A stretch of DNA of 64,000 nt from Neptunicella sp048268085 (GTDB taxonomy: Bacteria > Pseudomonadota > Gammaproteobacteria > Enterobacterales > Alteromonadaceae), in contig NZ_JBLWWF010000008.1 of the NCBI RefSeq assembly GCF_048268085.1, forward strand, positions 1 to 64,000, given 5' to 3'. The translations under genes were made by a program, and so were the position numbers. The notes under the pieces were generated by a model. That model was not told where the DNA came from, searched no databases, and saw only the letters and a list, made by a program, of their open reading frames with translations. This document shows, one piece after another, positions 35,856 to 46,084 of the stretch (position 1 is its first letter; every line of letters starts with the position of its first letter).

Positions 35856-37505
35856 TTACTTCAAATCAAAACCATGAATAGTGGACATCAGACGATAACG
35901 TTTTTGCAGCAGTGACATATCTTGCGTCGTTATTTGTTTATCAATCACAATACGTTGGTTATCTGCAAATTCAGGCCACTCGGGTAATTCAGACCCGTTA
36001 GGGTTACCGGTCTTGATAAAATTGATAAAATACTGCTGCATTTTGGCAGATATGGCGTAATCGTCCTGATTCCAGTCAAAGACTTTATTCGTCGCCAAAT
36101 TACCCATGGCATATTCAATTTCAGCCGAATGCACCGCTCCACGACTACTAGGCTGAACGGGCTTATCGTTGCTCTTTTTGACCAATCCACCGGCAAGAGC
36201 GGGTTCCATGTCTCCGAATTCCGGCAACATTTGTGGTCTTGGGTGAGCGTATAAATAATAGAAAACATTCTGTTCACCACCTTGATTGACCAAATCGACC
36301 CATAACCAGGTGCTATAACTTAAAAATTTATCGCTGGCCAATTCTTGCGCAGCATCCATCACCGACTCACTATCTCGCGCCGGATATAACGGCAGCAGTT
36401 GTTGATAATGCTGAGGATACAAATGTTTAACAGCCGCCTTAAAGTTATCGACAGTGGGAGGATGCTCGCCCAACACTTGACTAGCGCTGCCTTCCTCAGA
36501 ATTGACACCAGCCAATAGCGGTACTTTGGCGTACTGCCCTTTTTGTAGCATGTGCAAAGGATCGTCGGGGAAAAAATAATCATCAATATTGGGGTTAAAC
36601 CAAATAAGCTGTTGCTGCTTCGTCTTTTCAAGCAAGGTTTGCGCACTTAAGCTGCGTAATTCATCAATCGATTTCGCTCCAAGCTTTGTCACCATATCAA
36701 CGCCTTGCTGTTCGGCCTCATTTAATGACTTGGGAGAGTGATGGGAACCAACGGTGGATCCGCTTTCTCCAATTGCACCGGCAATTAAATCGCGACTTAA
36801 CGGAGAAACCATTAATGCACTAACCGACATCGATCCTGCTGATTCTCCAGCAATCGTAATACGTGTTGGATCGCCACCAAATGCCGCAATGTTGTCTTTT
36901 ACCCAACGTAATGCCGCCACCTGATCAAGAAAGGCATAGTTACCTGAACCGTGATAGCTTGACTCAGCACTTAATTCAGGGTGCGCCAGAAAACCGAATA
37001 TACCTAAACGGTAATTAACCGTTACCGTCACAATACCGTTTTGCGCCATGCTGGCCCCATCATAACGAGGCTCGGAACCGTCACCGGCGATAAAGCCGCC
37101 ACCATGGAAATACACCAATACCGGCTGTTTGGTTTGTGGAGTTAAATCAGCACTCCAGATATTTAAATATAAACTGTCTTCACTAATGCCTGGCGAACGA
37201 AAATTCATATCACCAAAAATGGGGAGTTGCATGGAACGTGCAGCAAAAGCCTTAGTGGCTTTAATCCCCGACCAAGGATCCATTGCTACCGGTGCTTTCC
37301 AGCGTAATTCGCCTACCGGAGGTTTGGCAAACGGCACGCCTTTAAATTCATACAATTTACTGTCTGGTTGATATAGCCCTTCGATGGTGCCTTTAGTGGT
37401 ATCAACTTGTGGGGCGGGGGTTGCTGCACCAACGTCAACTGAAACCATTGCCAATACCCCAAACATTAACGTTAACCTTTTGATTGTACTGATATTAATC
37501 ATCAT
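35856..37505 (-). CDS. type-B carboxylesterase/lipase
   Basis: A 549-residue exported alpha/beta hydrolase (signal peptide ending near VGAA). It shows the type-B features: FHGGGFIAGDG oxyanion region, nucleophile in GESAGSMSV, acid in NSEEGSAS and a histidine in GAVHSAEIEYAMG, giving the Ser-Glu-His triad. Para-nitrobenzyl-esterase-like members act on many esters; the physiological substrate is unknown. Single gene. Confidence 0.88.
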   Translation of the reverse strand: MMINISTIKRLTLMFGVLAMVSVDVGAATPAPQVDTTKGTIEGLYQPDSKLYEFKGVPFAKPPVGELRWKAPVAMDPWSGIKATKAFAARSMQLPIFGDMNFRSPGISEDSLYLNIWSADLTPQTKQPVLVYFHGGGFIAGDGSEPRYDGASMAQNGIVTVTVNYRLGIFGFLAHPELSAESSYHGSGNYAFLDQVAALRWVKDNIAAFGGDPTRITIAGESAGSMSVSALMVSPLSRDLIAGAIGESGSTVGSHHSPKSLNEAEQQGVDMVTKLGAKSIDELRSLSAQTLLEKTKQQQLIWFNPNIDDYFFPDDPLHMLQKGQYAKVPLLAGVNSEEGSASQVLGEHPPTVDNFKAAVKHLYPQHYQQLLPLYPARDSESVMDAAQELASDKFLSYSTWLWVDLVNQGGEQNVFYYLYAHPRPQMLPEFGDMEPALAGGLVKKSNDKPVQPSSRGAVHSAEIEYAMGNLATNKVFDWNQDDYAISAKMQQYFINFIKTGNPNGSELPEWPEFADNQRIVIDKQITTQDMSLLQKRYRLMSTIHGFDLK

Positions 37506-37559
37506 TTTTTAAATCTTAATGGACAAAAAAATTACGTTAACATCAATTTAACAGCACAT

Positions 37560-37739
37560 CTAGAGATTATCAGCACTCGCGTCATCTGACTCTGACGATA
37601 CCTCTAACTTGGCAGCATCTTCCAACTTGGCCCGTTCAGCTTTGGAAATATAAGGAGGCTTTTTTTTAGTAGCACTTTTTGCTTTAGCGGCTTTAAGGCG
37701 TTTCTGAAATATTTGGTTTAATTTCTTTTTTCTATTCAT
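37560..37739 (-). CDS. DUF2986 small basic protein
   Basis: A 59-residue protein starting MNRKKKLNQIFQKRLKAAKA and containing KPPYISKAERAKLE, diagnostic of DUF2986, a small family of Alteromonadales and Vibrionales. A longer frame exists but starts within the neighbouring upstream region, so the ATG at 37739 is preferred. The strongly basic, lysine-rich N terminus suggests RNA or ribosome binding; no function is established. Confidence 0.85.
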   Translation of the reverse strand: MNRKKKLNQIFQKRLKAAKAKSATKKKPPYISKAERAKLEDAAKLEVSSESDDASADNL

Positions 37740-37944
37740 CGAAAATTCTGGCTCATTGGCAATGGAAGTGGCAGGAATACAGTGAATCACCGCATTGAAG
37801 TTGCCATTATAGCGGATTTGCCAGGATCTGTTGATCTTTGCTGTGTGTTTTACTTCAATACACATTGCAAAAAGCTGTTAATATGCGCGCCCTTGGCCAC
37901 GCTTAGTCGGGCCTCGTTCTTTTTAGCTTTTTATAGGTAGCAGA

Positions 37945-38283
37945 ATGTCAGAAAAAACCTCCCGCAATAGACGTATCCGCAAGAAATTGTACTTAGATGA
38001 ATTTGCCATTTTGGGCTTCGAATTTAGTTGTAAACTCTCTGGTAAAACAGAAGCCGAATATGAGCAGTTTTTTAACAGCCTTGCAGAATTGATCAATACA
38101 CAGCATCTTTATATGACGTTTGATAACGATAGCGAATGGCTTGAAGGCTCGGTTACATCGGCCGATCGCTATGGAAACGCCACAGAAGAAGACCGCAGCG
38201 CGTTACAAACCCTGTTGAATTCCAGTGACATCGTTAGTGAAGTAAAAGTCGGTGAGCTGGTTGATGCCCTTTATGGCATGTAA
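37945..38283 (+). CDS. yggL: YggL-family ribosome-binding protein
   Basis: A 112-residue protein with the basic N terminus RNRRIRKKLYLDEF followed by EFAILGFEFSCKL, an EWLEGSVT segment and a C-terminal helix, matching YggL (DUF469), described as associating with the 50S ribosomal subunit. The preceding region is divergent from the DUF2986 gene. It ends before a hairpin with arms ggcaagac and gtcttgcc at 38314-38339. Confidence 0.88.
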   Translation: MSEKTSRNRRIRKKLYLDEFAILGFEFSCKLSGKTEAEYEQFFNSLAELINTQHLYMTFDNDSEWLEGSVTSADRYGNATEEDRSALQTLLNSSDIVSEVKVGELVDALYGM

Positions 38284-38313
38284 ACACTAAATAGCGAATC
38301 GATTAAAACAGTC

Positions 38314-38339
38314 GGCAAGACATTCATCAAGGTCTTGCC
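38314..38339 (+). terminator. hairpin after yggL
   Basis: Perfect 8-bp arms ggcaagac and gtcttgcc with a ten-base loop, 30 bases after the yggL stop. No T-run follows, so it is a weak or Rho-assisted terminator at best. Confidence 0.4.
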
Positions 38340-38567
38340 AATCATCATAATTGTCGGCGTTACAACGTTGTTCAATCGTCAAAAAATGCGTACCTAAACC
38401 TATACTGCCGCATTTTATTTAATTGCCTCTGAGACTAGAAAATTCACCACGATTTACTGTATAAATGCACGTTGAGATGGATTTTCAGGTTGCAGTTTAG
38501 TTTGTTGCATTTCCCTCAAAACCACCAAACGATATTTTTATAAAATCCCGTATCAAAAGGAATTATT

Positions 38568-39248
38568 GTGTTCAACATCAAATCAAAAACATTACATGCA
38601 ACAATACTCGCCGTTGCTGTTGCCAGCGCTATTTCTGGTTGTGCTACCACCTCATCTAAAGTGATAGAAACGCCCACTGTTGCAAGTTACAACACCAATT
38701 ACACCGGTGAAAAAAGTAAGCTGGTAGTAGGCCAATTTGTTAATCGCTCCAGTTTCCAGAATGGCATTTTTTCAACCGGTCAGGACAGATTAGGTAACCA
38801 GGCTAAAACCTCGTTAATGAGCCACTTACAGCAAACCAATCGATTTGTAGTGTTAGATAGAGACAACATGCAGGCATTGGCTGATGAAGCCAAACGTGCC
38901 GGTACTCAACAAACTATATCTGGTGCCAAATTTGTGATCACCGGTGATGTAACTGAATTTGGTCGTAAGGCTATTGGTGACAAACAACTTTTTGGTTTAC
39001 TGGGTAAAGGGAAATCTCAGATTGCTTATGCCAAAGTGACATTAAATGTGGTTGATGTGACGACTTCCGAAGTTGTGTATTCAGTGCAGGGAGCCGGTGA
39101 GTATAGCCTTTCTGAACGTGAAATCATTGGTTTTGGTAGCACCGCAAGCTACGATGCCACTCTTAATGGCAAGGTATTGGATTTAGCCATCCGCGAAGTG
39201 GTCAACAAACTGGTTACCGGAATCGAATCTGGCGCCTGGAAGATATAA
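38568..39248 (+). CDS. CsgG/HfaB-family lipoprotein
   Basis: A 226-residue protein with lipobox AISGC and the CsgG-like core: LVVGQFVNRS, FVVLDRDNMQAL, AKFVITGDVTEFG and YAKVTLNVVDVTTSEVVYSV. Start is GTG 38568, with AAAAGGA upstream at 38555-38561. CsgG proteins form outer-membrane channels; this shorter relative is part of a three-lipoprotein operon with DUF4810 and DUF799 genes, known as a recurrent set (as around neisserial GNA1162). The channel role is inferred. Confidence 0.85.
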   Translation: MFNIKSKTLHATILAVAVASAISGCATTSSKVIETPTVASYNTNYTGEKSKLVVGQFVNRSSFQNGIFSTGQDRLGNQAKTSLMSHLQQTNRFVVLDRDNMQALADEAKRAGTQQTISGAKFVITGDVTEFGRKAIGDKQLFGLLGKGKSQIAYAKVTLNVVDVTTSEVVYSVQGAGEYSLSEREIIGFGSTASYDATLNGKVLDLAIREVVNKLVTGIESGAWKI

Positions 39249-39262
39249 CGCAAGGTAGCTTT

Positions 39263-39607
39263 ATGAAAAAATTACTTTTGGCTGCAATGCTAATTGTTGG
39301 CGTGTCCGGCTGTAAAACAACGGAACCAATGTACTACTATGGTGACTTTAACAGCGCCGTTTATAGCTATTTCAAATCTAACGAAGTGACCGTTGAAGAA
39401 CAAATAACAATCTTGCAAGAAGTCATACAAAAAGCAGCAGCCCACAGTAAACCTGTCGCTCCTGGGGTTCATGCACACTTAGGCATGCTTTATTTCGAAA
39501 CAGGAAATAATGAACTTGGTCGTCAACATTTAGAACAGGAAGAAATGTTGTTTCCCGAGTCAAAACACTATATTGATTTCCTGCTGAAATCATCCAAGGA
39601 GGCCTAA
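39263..39607 (+). CDS. DUF4810 lipoprotein
   Basis: A 114-residue lipoprotein (lipobox GVSGC) with the DUF4810 pattern PMYYYGDFNSAVYSYFK and a helical, TPR-like GVHAHLGMLYFETGN segment. It lies 14 bases after the CsgG-like gene and one base before the DUF799 gene, so all three are one operon. It may be an accessory of the CsgG-like channel. Confidence 0.85.
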   Translation: MKKLLLAAMLIVGVSGCKTTEPMYYYGDFNSAVYSYFKSNEVTVEEQITILQEVIQKAAAHSKPVAPGVHAHLGMLYFETGNNELGRQHLEQEEMLFPESKHYIDFLLKSSKEA

Positions 39608-39608
39608 A

Positions 39609-40286
39609 ATGCAGCACATTAAATGTTTAATGGCTCTTCTGGTCGTGACTCTGGTTAGTGGTTGTGTAAGCTTGCCACCAGCCCATGATTACAGCGCCTT
39701 CAGAAACGCGGATCCACACTCAATTTTAGTGTTACCACCGATTAACAATACCACTGAAGTCGTTGCTCCCTATAGCGTGATGTCGCAGGTTATCGCCCCT
39801 ATTGCCGAATCCGGTTATTACGTTTTTCCGGTGGCGGTTGTCGATCAGACTTTCAAAAATAACGGTCTCACTATCGCCAATGATGTGCATGCCGTTCCAA
39901 TCGATAAGCTACATAATATATTTGGCGCGGATGCGGCCTTGTATTTAACCATTGATGACTACGGTACAAGCTACGTGATTATTTCCAGTGAAACACGCGT
40001 CACTGTATCGGCATCATTGATTGATTTACGCAATGGTTTGGTGTTGTGGCAAGACACCGCGACAGCTTCTTCTGCGGAAACCCAAAATAGCAATGGTGGC
40101 GGGCTTATCGGTGCGCTGGTTGAAGCGGCTGTAAGCCAAATTGTAGATACCGTTACCGACAGAGGCTTTGATATTGCAGCCATCACCGCCAACCGACTGT
40201 TATCATCCGAAACCCACAACGGTTTACCCTATGGTCCTCGTTCGCCCAAATATGGCCAACCTGCCCCCAGTGAAAAAGCTAAATAA
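39609..40286 (+). CDS. DUF799 (GNA1162-like) lipoprotein
   Basis: A 225-residue lipoprotein (lipobox VSGC) with the DUF799 signature: PHSILVLPPINNTTEV, YYVFPVAVVDQTFKNNG and FGADAALYLTIDDYG. Neisserial GNA1162, a member, has a fold like TolB's N-terminal domain. Here it completes the CsgG-DUF4810-DUF799 operon. A role in trafficking or outer membrane secretion is suspected; it is not proven. Confidence 0.87.
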   Translation: MQHIKCLMALLVVTLVSGCVSLPPAHDYSAFRNADPHSILVLPPINNTTEVVAPYSVMSQVIAPIAESGYYVFPVAVVDQTFKNNGLTIANDVHAVPIDKLHNIFGADAALYLTIDDYGTSYVIISSETRVTVSASLIDLRNGLVLWQDTATASSAETQNSNGGGLIGALVEAAVSQIVDTVTDRGFDIAAITANRLLSSETHNGLPYGPRSPKYGQPAPSEKAK

Positions 40287-40325
40287 TGCTTTATTTAGTG
40301 AAAGTTGATTAACAATTAACTTACT

Positions 40326-40357
40326 GATAATAAGCGAGTATTCGCTCGCTTATTATC
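40326..40357. terminator. terminator between the lipoprotein operon and AraC gene
   Basis: Perfect 13-bp arms gataataagcgag (40326-40338) and ctcgcttattatc (40345-40357) with a six-base loop lie between convergent genes. T-rich flanks are weak. Confidence 0.65.
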
Positions 40358-40393
40358 CTGTTTATGTCACCAATGACACCATTAGCCAGCTCG

Positions 40394-41275
40394 TTATTTA
40401 CACTGCCGATAATGCAAGGGAGATTGGCCTAACTCGCGTTTAAACACCCGGCTAAAATAAGTGGCATTAGTAAAACCCAGCACCTCAGCCAACGTCGCAA
40501 TATCGGTTTTGCTGTGCGTAAGTAAACGGCAGGCTTCGGTGATTAATCTATCCATAATGATTCGACTGGCGGCGCGGCCTAAATGTTGTTTGCACAACAC
40601 ATTCAGATGCCCGGGTGTCACCGCCAACAACGCAGCGTATTCTGAAACTTTATGATAGCGATGATAATGTGTTTCAAGTGACTGACGAAAGCGGCTGACG
40701 GTATGGTTGACCGCTATTTCCATTACTTGCCCATAGCAACCGGTATACCAGCGATTAAGATACACCAGTACCTCGTAAGCAATAGCTCTCAATAAATTGG
40801 GGCTATCCGGCTGGAGTTGGTTGACTTCCTGATGCATCGCCTCAAGTCTGTCCAGCAAACACTGTTGTTGGTCGTGTTCCAGCCTTAAACTGAATGGCCC
40901 GGTATGGGTATGGAAGTAATGCAAGCGATGCAAAAAAAGCGGATCGCTGAAGTGCTTTAATAAAAACTCGGCAGGAAAGAATAAACATATCCCCTGTAAA
41001 TCCTTTACATACCAGCGTCGTACCTGCCCGGGAGTGGTGAAAAATACCTGTCCGGCAGAAACCGTATACTCTTTGTCATCCAGCCAGAACGTCCCCTGCC
41101 CTTGGGTAATCAGAGTAATATCATAAAAATCCAGTACGTAGGGCTCAATCGTCCGGGCAAAGGATGGCATATCGCCGATCCAGGCAACATCAATCAGTAA
41201 TTCGGTCGCGTATTTATTGCGTGAAAATGAAACCGGCCTGATTTGACCAGATTGAGTAAAAATAGACGTTGTCAT
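40394..41275 (-). CDS. AraC-family regulator with cupin sensor domain
   Basis: A 293-residue protein with an N-terminal cupin-like domain (ITLITQGQGTFWLDDKEY and SAGQVFFTTPGQVR) that could bind a sugar, and a C-terminal pair of helix-turn-helix motifs ending in ATLAEVLGFTNATYFSRVFKRELGQSP. It is divergent from a secreted, concanavalin-like protein gene 118 bases away, its most likely target. The ligand is unknown. Confidence 0.9.
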   Translation of the reverse strand: MTTSIFTQSGQIRPVSFSRNKYATELLIDVAWIGDMPSFARTIEPYVLDFYDITLITQGQGTFWLDDKEYTVSAGQVFFTTPGQVRRWYVKDLQGICLFFPAEFLLKHFSDPLFLHRLHYFHTHTGPFSLRLEHDQQQCLLDRLEAMHQEVNQLQPDSPNLLRAIAYEVLVYLNRWYTGCYGQVMEIAVNHTVSRFRQSLETHYHRYHKVSEYAALLAVTPGHLNVLCKQHLGRAASRIIMDRLITEACRLLTHSKTDIATLAEVLGFTNATYFSRVFKRELGQSPLHYRQCK

Positions 41276-41393
41276 TATTCCACCGCGTTAGCATTTTCGT
41301 TGAAAAGTATCATTTTTTGCAGGGTTTGTTCATTTTATTATCAACCGGGCTGGCATAAACTCAAACCAGAAAACAACAATAAGGCAGTATCCT

Positions 41394-42542
41394 ATGCACC
41401 TGTTAACATCGTTTATATTATTTTTTATTTTAGCTTCAAGTACAGCACTGGCGGTTAGCATCGAGCAGGATATATCACCCGATGACTGGCTAATATCACC
41501 CAAAGGGGTAACAACGGAAAGTATCGACGGGCAAAATGCCTTGCGTTTCGACAGTGGTGAAATCACCGCTCAGAACATTCAACTTCAGGATGGCACCATC
41601 GAATTTGACATATACTCTTCAGGACAGCGAGCCTTTGTTTATGTGTATTTTCGTGAACAATCTGAGTTGGAGTCGGAGGTATTCTATATCCGCACCCATA
41701 AGTCCAACACCCCCGATACGTTGCAATATGCGCCAGTATTTCAGGGGTTAAGTGCATGGCAGTTGTACCATGGCAACAACGGCACTGCCTCTGCGACGTT
41801 ACCGGTTAATCAGTGGACTCATATCAAGTTAGCGATTGAGGGGCAATCACTAACGGTTTGGGTAGGCGATCAATCCCAACCGGTTATGCATAAAATACCG
41901 TTAACCCGTGCCGCAAAAGCCGGTAGTGTAACCTTACGTGGTAATATCCCCCGACAAAGTCACGCACCATTTAGCGCTTATATTCGCCATATCAGCATCC
42001 AGCCAACGAAGCCAGTAACGACGGCACTTCCAGCAAAATATTATAACGATAATCAACTAACTCAGTTTAGTGTATCGCCCGTTTTTGCTGCAGATAAAAA
42101 AGCTGTAATACAGCTTCCAGCCCAAATAACCAAACAAGCATGGCAAGCAGTGCAAGTACAACCCAATGGCACAATAGAGTTTTTGCGCTGGCGCACCATC
42201 CCTGACGATTTAAACACATGGGCAGTCGCAGCCGATACCGTTTTGGTTTCACCAACGGATCAAATATGCCAATTGCAACTGGGCTACAGTGACACGATCA
42301 CGTTATCGTTAAATGCACAGCCTATCGCGTTTGCCGATGGCAGTTATCGATACGACAAGGATCGCCAGGAAGGATTAATGCATAAGCAACAATTACAAGT
42401 TTTTATGTCGCTCAAAAAAGGACGCAATCATTTACGTGCAGTGGTTGCAGATAGTTTTGGGGGCTGGGGACTGTCAGCTTATTTATCAGGCTGTACAGGA
42501 GTAAAACAACAGTTACCCGAATACGATACAAGTCAGCAATAA
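41394..42542 (+). CDS. secreted concanavalin-like protein of unknown function
   Basis: A 382-residue exported protein (signal peptide ending near ALAV). Residues about 45-200 form a LamG/DUF1080-like beta sandwich (GTIEFDIYSSGQRAFVYVYFR, WTHIKLAIEGQSLTVWVG). The second half is beta-rich and unrecognised. No catalytic residues assigned. Divergence from an AraC regulator suggests induction by a carbohydrate. Confidence 0.65.
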   Translation: MHLLTSFILFFILASSTALAVSIEQDISPDDWLISPKGVTTESIDGQNALRFDSGEITAQNIQLQDGTIEFDIYSSGQRAFVYVYFREQSELESEVFYIRTHKSNTPDTLQYAPVFQGLSAWQLYHGNNGTASATLPVNQWTHIKLAIEGQSLTVWVGDQSQPVMHKIPLTRAAKAGSVTLRGNIPRQSHAPFSAYIRHISIQPTKPVTTALPAKYYNDNQLTQFSVSPVFAADKKAVIQLPAQITKQAWQAVQVQPNGTIEFLRWRTIPDDLNTWAVAADTVLVSPTDQICQLQLGYSDTITLSLNAQPIAFADGSYRYDKDRQEGLMHKQQLQVFMSLKKGRNHLRAVVADSFGGWGLSAYLSGCTGVKQQLPEYDTSQQ

Positions 42543-42607
42543 ACCCCATGACGTAATACAATTAATATATTAAAAGAGTCAATATTGAAAGACAGCATTA
42601 TGCCAGG

Positions 42608-44905
42608 TTATTTGTTTGTGATTGGCGTTAAGGATTGCCCTTTCACGTAGCTCTTACTGAATACGTTTTTCGCTTTCAATAACCTTTCCGTTTGTTCTAC
42701 TTCCAAGGGTTTGGAAAAAACGAAACCTTGAAAACAACTGCAACCCAGTTGTTGTAGCACTTGTACTTCTTCACGTTTTTCAGTGCCTTCTGCCAAGATA
42801 TTTATATCTAACACACGACACATGGCAATTATCGCTTCTACTACTTTTGATTTTCTCTCATCCAGATGAATATCTTTAATAAACTGTCGATCAATTTTGA
42901 CCGCTTTTACTGGATAAGAGAGTAATTTTGCTAACCCCGAATAGCCTTTACCAAAATCATCCAAGGTAATGGAAAACCCCCAATCATCCAACGTTGACGT
43001 AATTTTTAAAGCTTTTTCTACATTACGGCTAACCGCAGATTCAGTTAATTCCAATTCTATTAACTTTGGATTAATACGGTGTTCCAATAATGAGTAAATA
43101 AGATGCTTTTCAAAATCGTCTTGGTCAAAATCTATACCCGAAATATTTAGTGCAATCGGAACAATCTCAATATCCTGTTTTTGCCAGTGAGATATTTGCA
43201 CACAGATATTGGTTATCAGCCATTGCGTAATTTTAGGGACTAAACCAGACTTTTCGGCAATGGGTATAAAAATAGACGGAGAGACCAGGCCAATGACGGA
43301 TGAATCCCAGCGCAACAGCGCCTCTAATCCAACAACGTGTCCGTCTGCTTTTACTTTGGGTTGGTAGACAATCTTAAGTTCATTGGTCGATATCGCTTCA
43401 TCAAGTAAAATACTGATTTCTTCATGTTCAATAAAACGTTCCAAACTTGACGTTTCATAAAAATTAATTTGCGACCGGCTTGAATTAACCGCATATAAGG
43501 CATTGTTAATGAGCTTCTCAGCATTGCCATTATGTGAATCTGGGAACGAAATACCAGCTTGAAGATTGAGGGCAATCGAATGACCATTCAGTTCTATCAC
43601 TTTAGGGATATTGTTCAGAAACGACTGGATTGTAGCACGCACATACATCATTGATATTTCACACACGATGGTCAAATTTGTGCTATCTATCGAGGCGAGA
43701 TGACTTTTCACTTGTTGTCCTGATTGCCAATATTTAGACAATTCTTTAACTAACAAAGGTAAAATTTGAAAACCGTATTTTTGCTCAATGAACTGAGCGT
43801 TATTTATTTTGATTGTGATTAAGCAGAAGTCATTTGTTTTTTCAGTCAGCATGCTCTTAATTTTATTGGTCAACCATAGACGATTCGGCAACCCCGTTTC
43901 CTGATACAACTTTTGCTGACGATTCAGAACCGTTTGTGCCGCAAGGGTTTTATGAAGCATCACTTTTGCGGTGATATCGTGAACGGTGAGGAAAAAATAC
44001 TCCTGCGAAAATAGCTTACTGCGAGTTAATTTAAACGCTTTCATTTTCCCTTTTATGAAACGATTAACCACTTTCTCACCCGCATCTGTTGGAAAGTCAC
44101 TAAACAATTCAGCCATATGAATGGGGTGAATACTGTTCTGCTGTCTGCAATCGAGTAACAATTCTGCAGCCAAGTTAATTTCTTTTATTAAACCACTGCT
44201 ATGCACAACCAGTTTAGCAATATCGGTATCGACGAATAATGTTTTGTAGAAATCTTTCTGTTTTTGCAAATCGATGTTGGTTTCTGTTAGTTGCTGATTT
44301 AAACGCCTGGCGGCAAGACTTGAGCGAGCAACACCTAGTGGGGCGCAAACATTAAAAAACAGAAAGATGATGCTCATAATATAAAAGTTGGCATGTTCGA
44401 ACGTTTGATGCGGAGGTAAATACTGACTGAGGTGGAAACCATTCAGCAACGCCATAAAAGGCAGAATATTGAGCAACATACACACAAAACCGATTTTCGC
44501 TCCGAGCAATATAAATGCGGCGAGTGGCAACGAAAATACAAAGACCGGACCAAAAATAGCCAAGTCAGGATCCAGTGCGATGATATTTATTGAAAGGGCA
44601 GCGGCCAAAATGGTAAATAGCAGAGAATAGGCGCTGATAGTGTAATGTGAGCTAGATAACCACAGTTGTATCCCCGCAAAGAGATAAAAAGCCAAAGTTA
44701 GTGGAATAACTTCACTAAAGTTTATCTCAACAGCGGTCAAACAACTATGGATCGCCACGACAGAATAAAAACTAAAACCGGTAATGATCATGATGCGCAA
44801 AGCACTTATTCGCCATCGCTCTATGCCATTTATATTGCCTTCTAAATCAGAAAGCATGACATAACTGAGAAATCTGGTAGTTAAAGATCGAATCATTGCT
44901 TGCAT
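42608..44905 (-). CDS. c-di-GMP phosphodiesterase-like protein, degenerate GGDEF plus EAL
   Basis: A 765-residue membrane protein: about six N-terminal helices, a linker and PAS-like region (about 225-320), a GGDEF-type domain (about 340-490) in which the signature reads SIDST rather than GGDEF, then an EAL domain (about 510-750). The EAL domain keeps the EALLRW metal site, the ALNISG, ELTES and DDFGKG motifs and a lysine in AVKIDRQF. It should therefore hydrolyse c-di-GMP while the GGDEF domain is regulatory. Monocistronic. Confidence 0.9.
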   Translation of the reverse strand: MQAMIRSLTTRFLSYVMLSDLEGNINGIERWRISALRIMIITGFSFYSVVAIHSCLTAVEINFSEVIPLTLAFYLFAGIQLWLSSSHYTISAYSLLFTILAAALSINIIALDPDLAIFGPVFVFSLPLAAFILLGAKIGFVCMLLNILPFMALLNGFHLSQYLPPHQTFEHANFYIMSIIFLFFNVCAPLGVARSSLAARRLNQQLTETNIDLQKQKDFYKTLFVDTDIAKLVVHSSGLIKEINLAAELLLDCRQQNSIHPIHMAELFSDFPTDAGEKVVNRFIKGKMKAFKLTRSKLFSQEYFFLTVHDITAKVMLHKTLAAQTVLNRQQKLYQETGLPNRLWLTNKIKSMLTEKTNDFCLITIKINNAQFIEQKYGFQILPLLVKELSKYWQSGQQVKSHLASIDSTNLTIVCEISMMYVRATIQSFLNNIPKVIELNGHSIALNLQAGISFPDSHNGNAEKLINNALYAVNSSRSQINFYETSSLERFIEHEEISILLDEAISTNELKIVYQPKVKADGHVVGLEALLRWDSSVIGLVSPSIFIPIAEKSGLVPKITQWLITNICVQISHWQKQDIEIVPIALNISGIDFDQDDFEKHLIYSLLEHRINPKLIELELTESAVSRNVEKALKITSTLDDWGFSITLDDFGKGYSGLAKLLSYPVKAVKIDRQFIKDIHLDERKSKVVEAIIAMCRVLDINILAEGTEKREEVQVLQQLGCSCFQGFVFSKPLEVEQTERLLKAKNVFSKSYVKGQSLTPITNK

Positions 44906-45343
44906 GGTGAATTACCAGTTCATTACCTCAACTAGAATACAGCCACTATAACCTAAACAACTAATAAGACTAATAATTTTTGAATTCGCCCTATTTTTAC
45001 ACTTGTTTATGTTGAGGATGAAAAACCTTATCAATTCGCAAAAATAGCAAGGGGCAGATTTGCCTCATACTTTTGATGATGTTTTTGCTTAATAATATTT
45101 TCAATCTCCTATGTTACGACATATTCAAAATATTAGGTAAAGATGAAACCTGTCATCAGCCGTTAATTATTTCCTTGTCTCCATTATTAACCCACTAATT
45201 TCATTAGGTTTAATTAATAATCACGGTAGGACGCAATCTACTGCCTATACTTAGCGGTGACACCCGAGTCCTGCACGCAGTAAATCGCACACAGAAGTCA
45301 ATGTTGGACTTTTTATTCCCTAACCCTGAAACAGGACTAAATC
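44906..45343. other. gene-free region with a repeat-like upstream element
   Basis: No coding frame was found. The first half is AT-rich. The second half holds a sequence at 45270-45332 (cctgcacg, taaat, gcacaca, ttattcc, ctaacc) that resembles the stretch at 46897-46954 upstream of the PEP-CTERM gene, so the two may share a regulatory or leader element. Confidence 0.4.
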
Positions 45344-45910
45344 ATGAACAAAGCAAATTTGTTAAAACTTGCTGCACTGTCCGTCGTTAGCAGTTCGACT
45401 TATGCAACCGATACTGCAGAGGATAAAATACTGCGAGCCATGTCGGCCGCGCCCTCTTCTGTCAGCGAGCAGGCAACCATAATGGATACTGACGGAACCG
45501 AATTACGCAAAGGAACCAACGGCTGGACATGTTTTCCCGATACCATGACCGGTGATAAAGCCCCAATGTGCAACGATGCGCTATGGATGCAAATGATGCA
45601 GGCTTTAATGAATAAAGAAGATTTTACAGCCGACGGTATTGGTATTTCATATATGCTTCAAGGTGAGCCTAGTGGTTCTGGAGTGAGTAATTCAACTCCG
45701 TATCATCACGATCATAAAAGTGCCGCGGACTACGTTGAAACCGGCCCACACATTATGATCATTGTTCCAAAAGCCATGCTAAAAAATATCCCCACAGATC
45801 CGAACGCTGGTGGGCCCTATGTGATGTGGGGTGATACCCCTTATGCCCACATCATGTTACCCGTATCCTTAGAAGGCAAACAAATCATTACTCCAAACGT
45901 TGCCGAATAA
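45344..45910 (+). CDS. exported protein of unknown function
   Basis: A 188-residue protein with a signal peptide (ends near STYA). The mature part has a WTCFPDTMTGDKAPMCND segment with two cysteines that could form a disulfide, and a histidine-rich YHHDHK stretch that could bind metal. No family recognised. A hairpin follows at 45918-45933. It is preceded by an element similar to that before the PEP-CTERM gene further right. Confidence 0.6.
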   Translation: MNKANLLKLAALSVVSSSTYATDTAEDKILRAMSAAPSSVSEQATIMDTDGTELRKGTNGWTCFPDTMTGDKAPMCNDALWMQMMQALMNKEDFTADGIGISYMLQGEPSGSGVSNSTPYHHDHKSAADYVETGPHIMIIVPKAMLKNIPTDPNAGGPYVMWGDTPYAHIMLPVSLEGKQIITPNVAE

Positions 45911-45917
45911 AAAAGGG

Positions 45918-45933
45918 GAGCCAATATTGGCTC
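45918..45933 (+). terminator. hairpin after the exported protein gene
   Basis: A perfect 16-bp palindrome, gagccaatattggctc, eight bases after the stop codon, within a larger imperfect hairpin (aaaagggg/cccctttg). Probable terminator. Confidence 0.55.
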
Positions 45934-46084
45934 ACCTTATACCCCTTTGTTAATTTTAACCTGCTATCAACTTCTATTATTCCGTTGTATCCACAATTAG
46001 CGCACTTGATATTTACCTGATAATCTGTGGTGTAAGGATTGAGATAATGCAATAAGTCGATGTAAAAATATAACAAGGAGCATT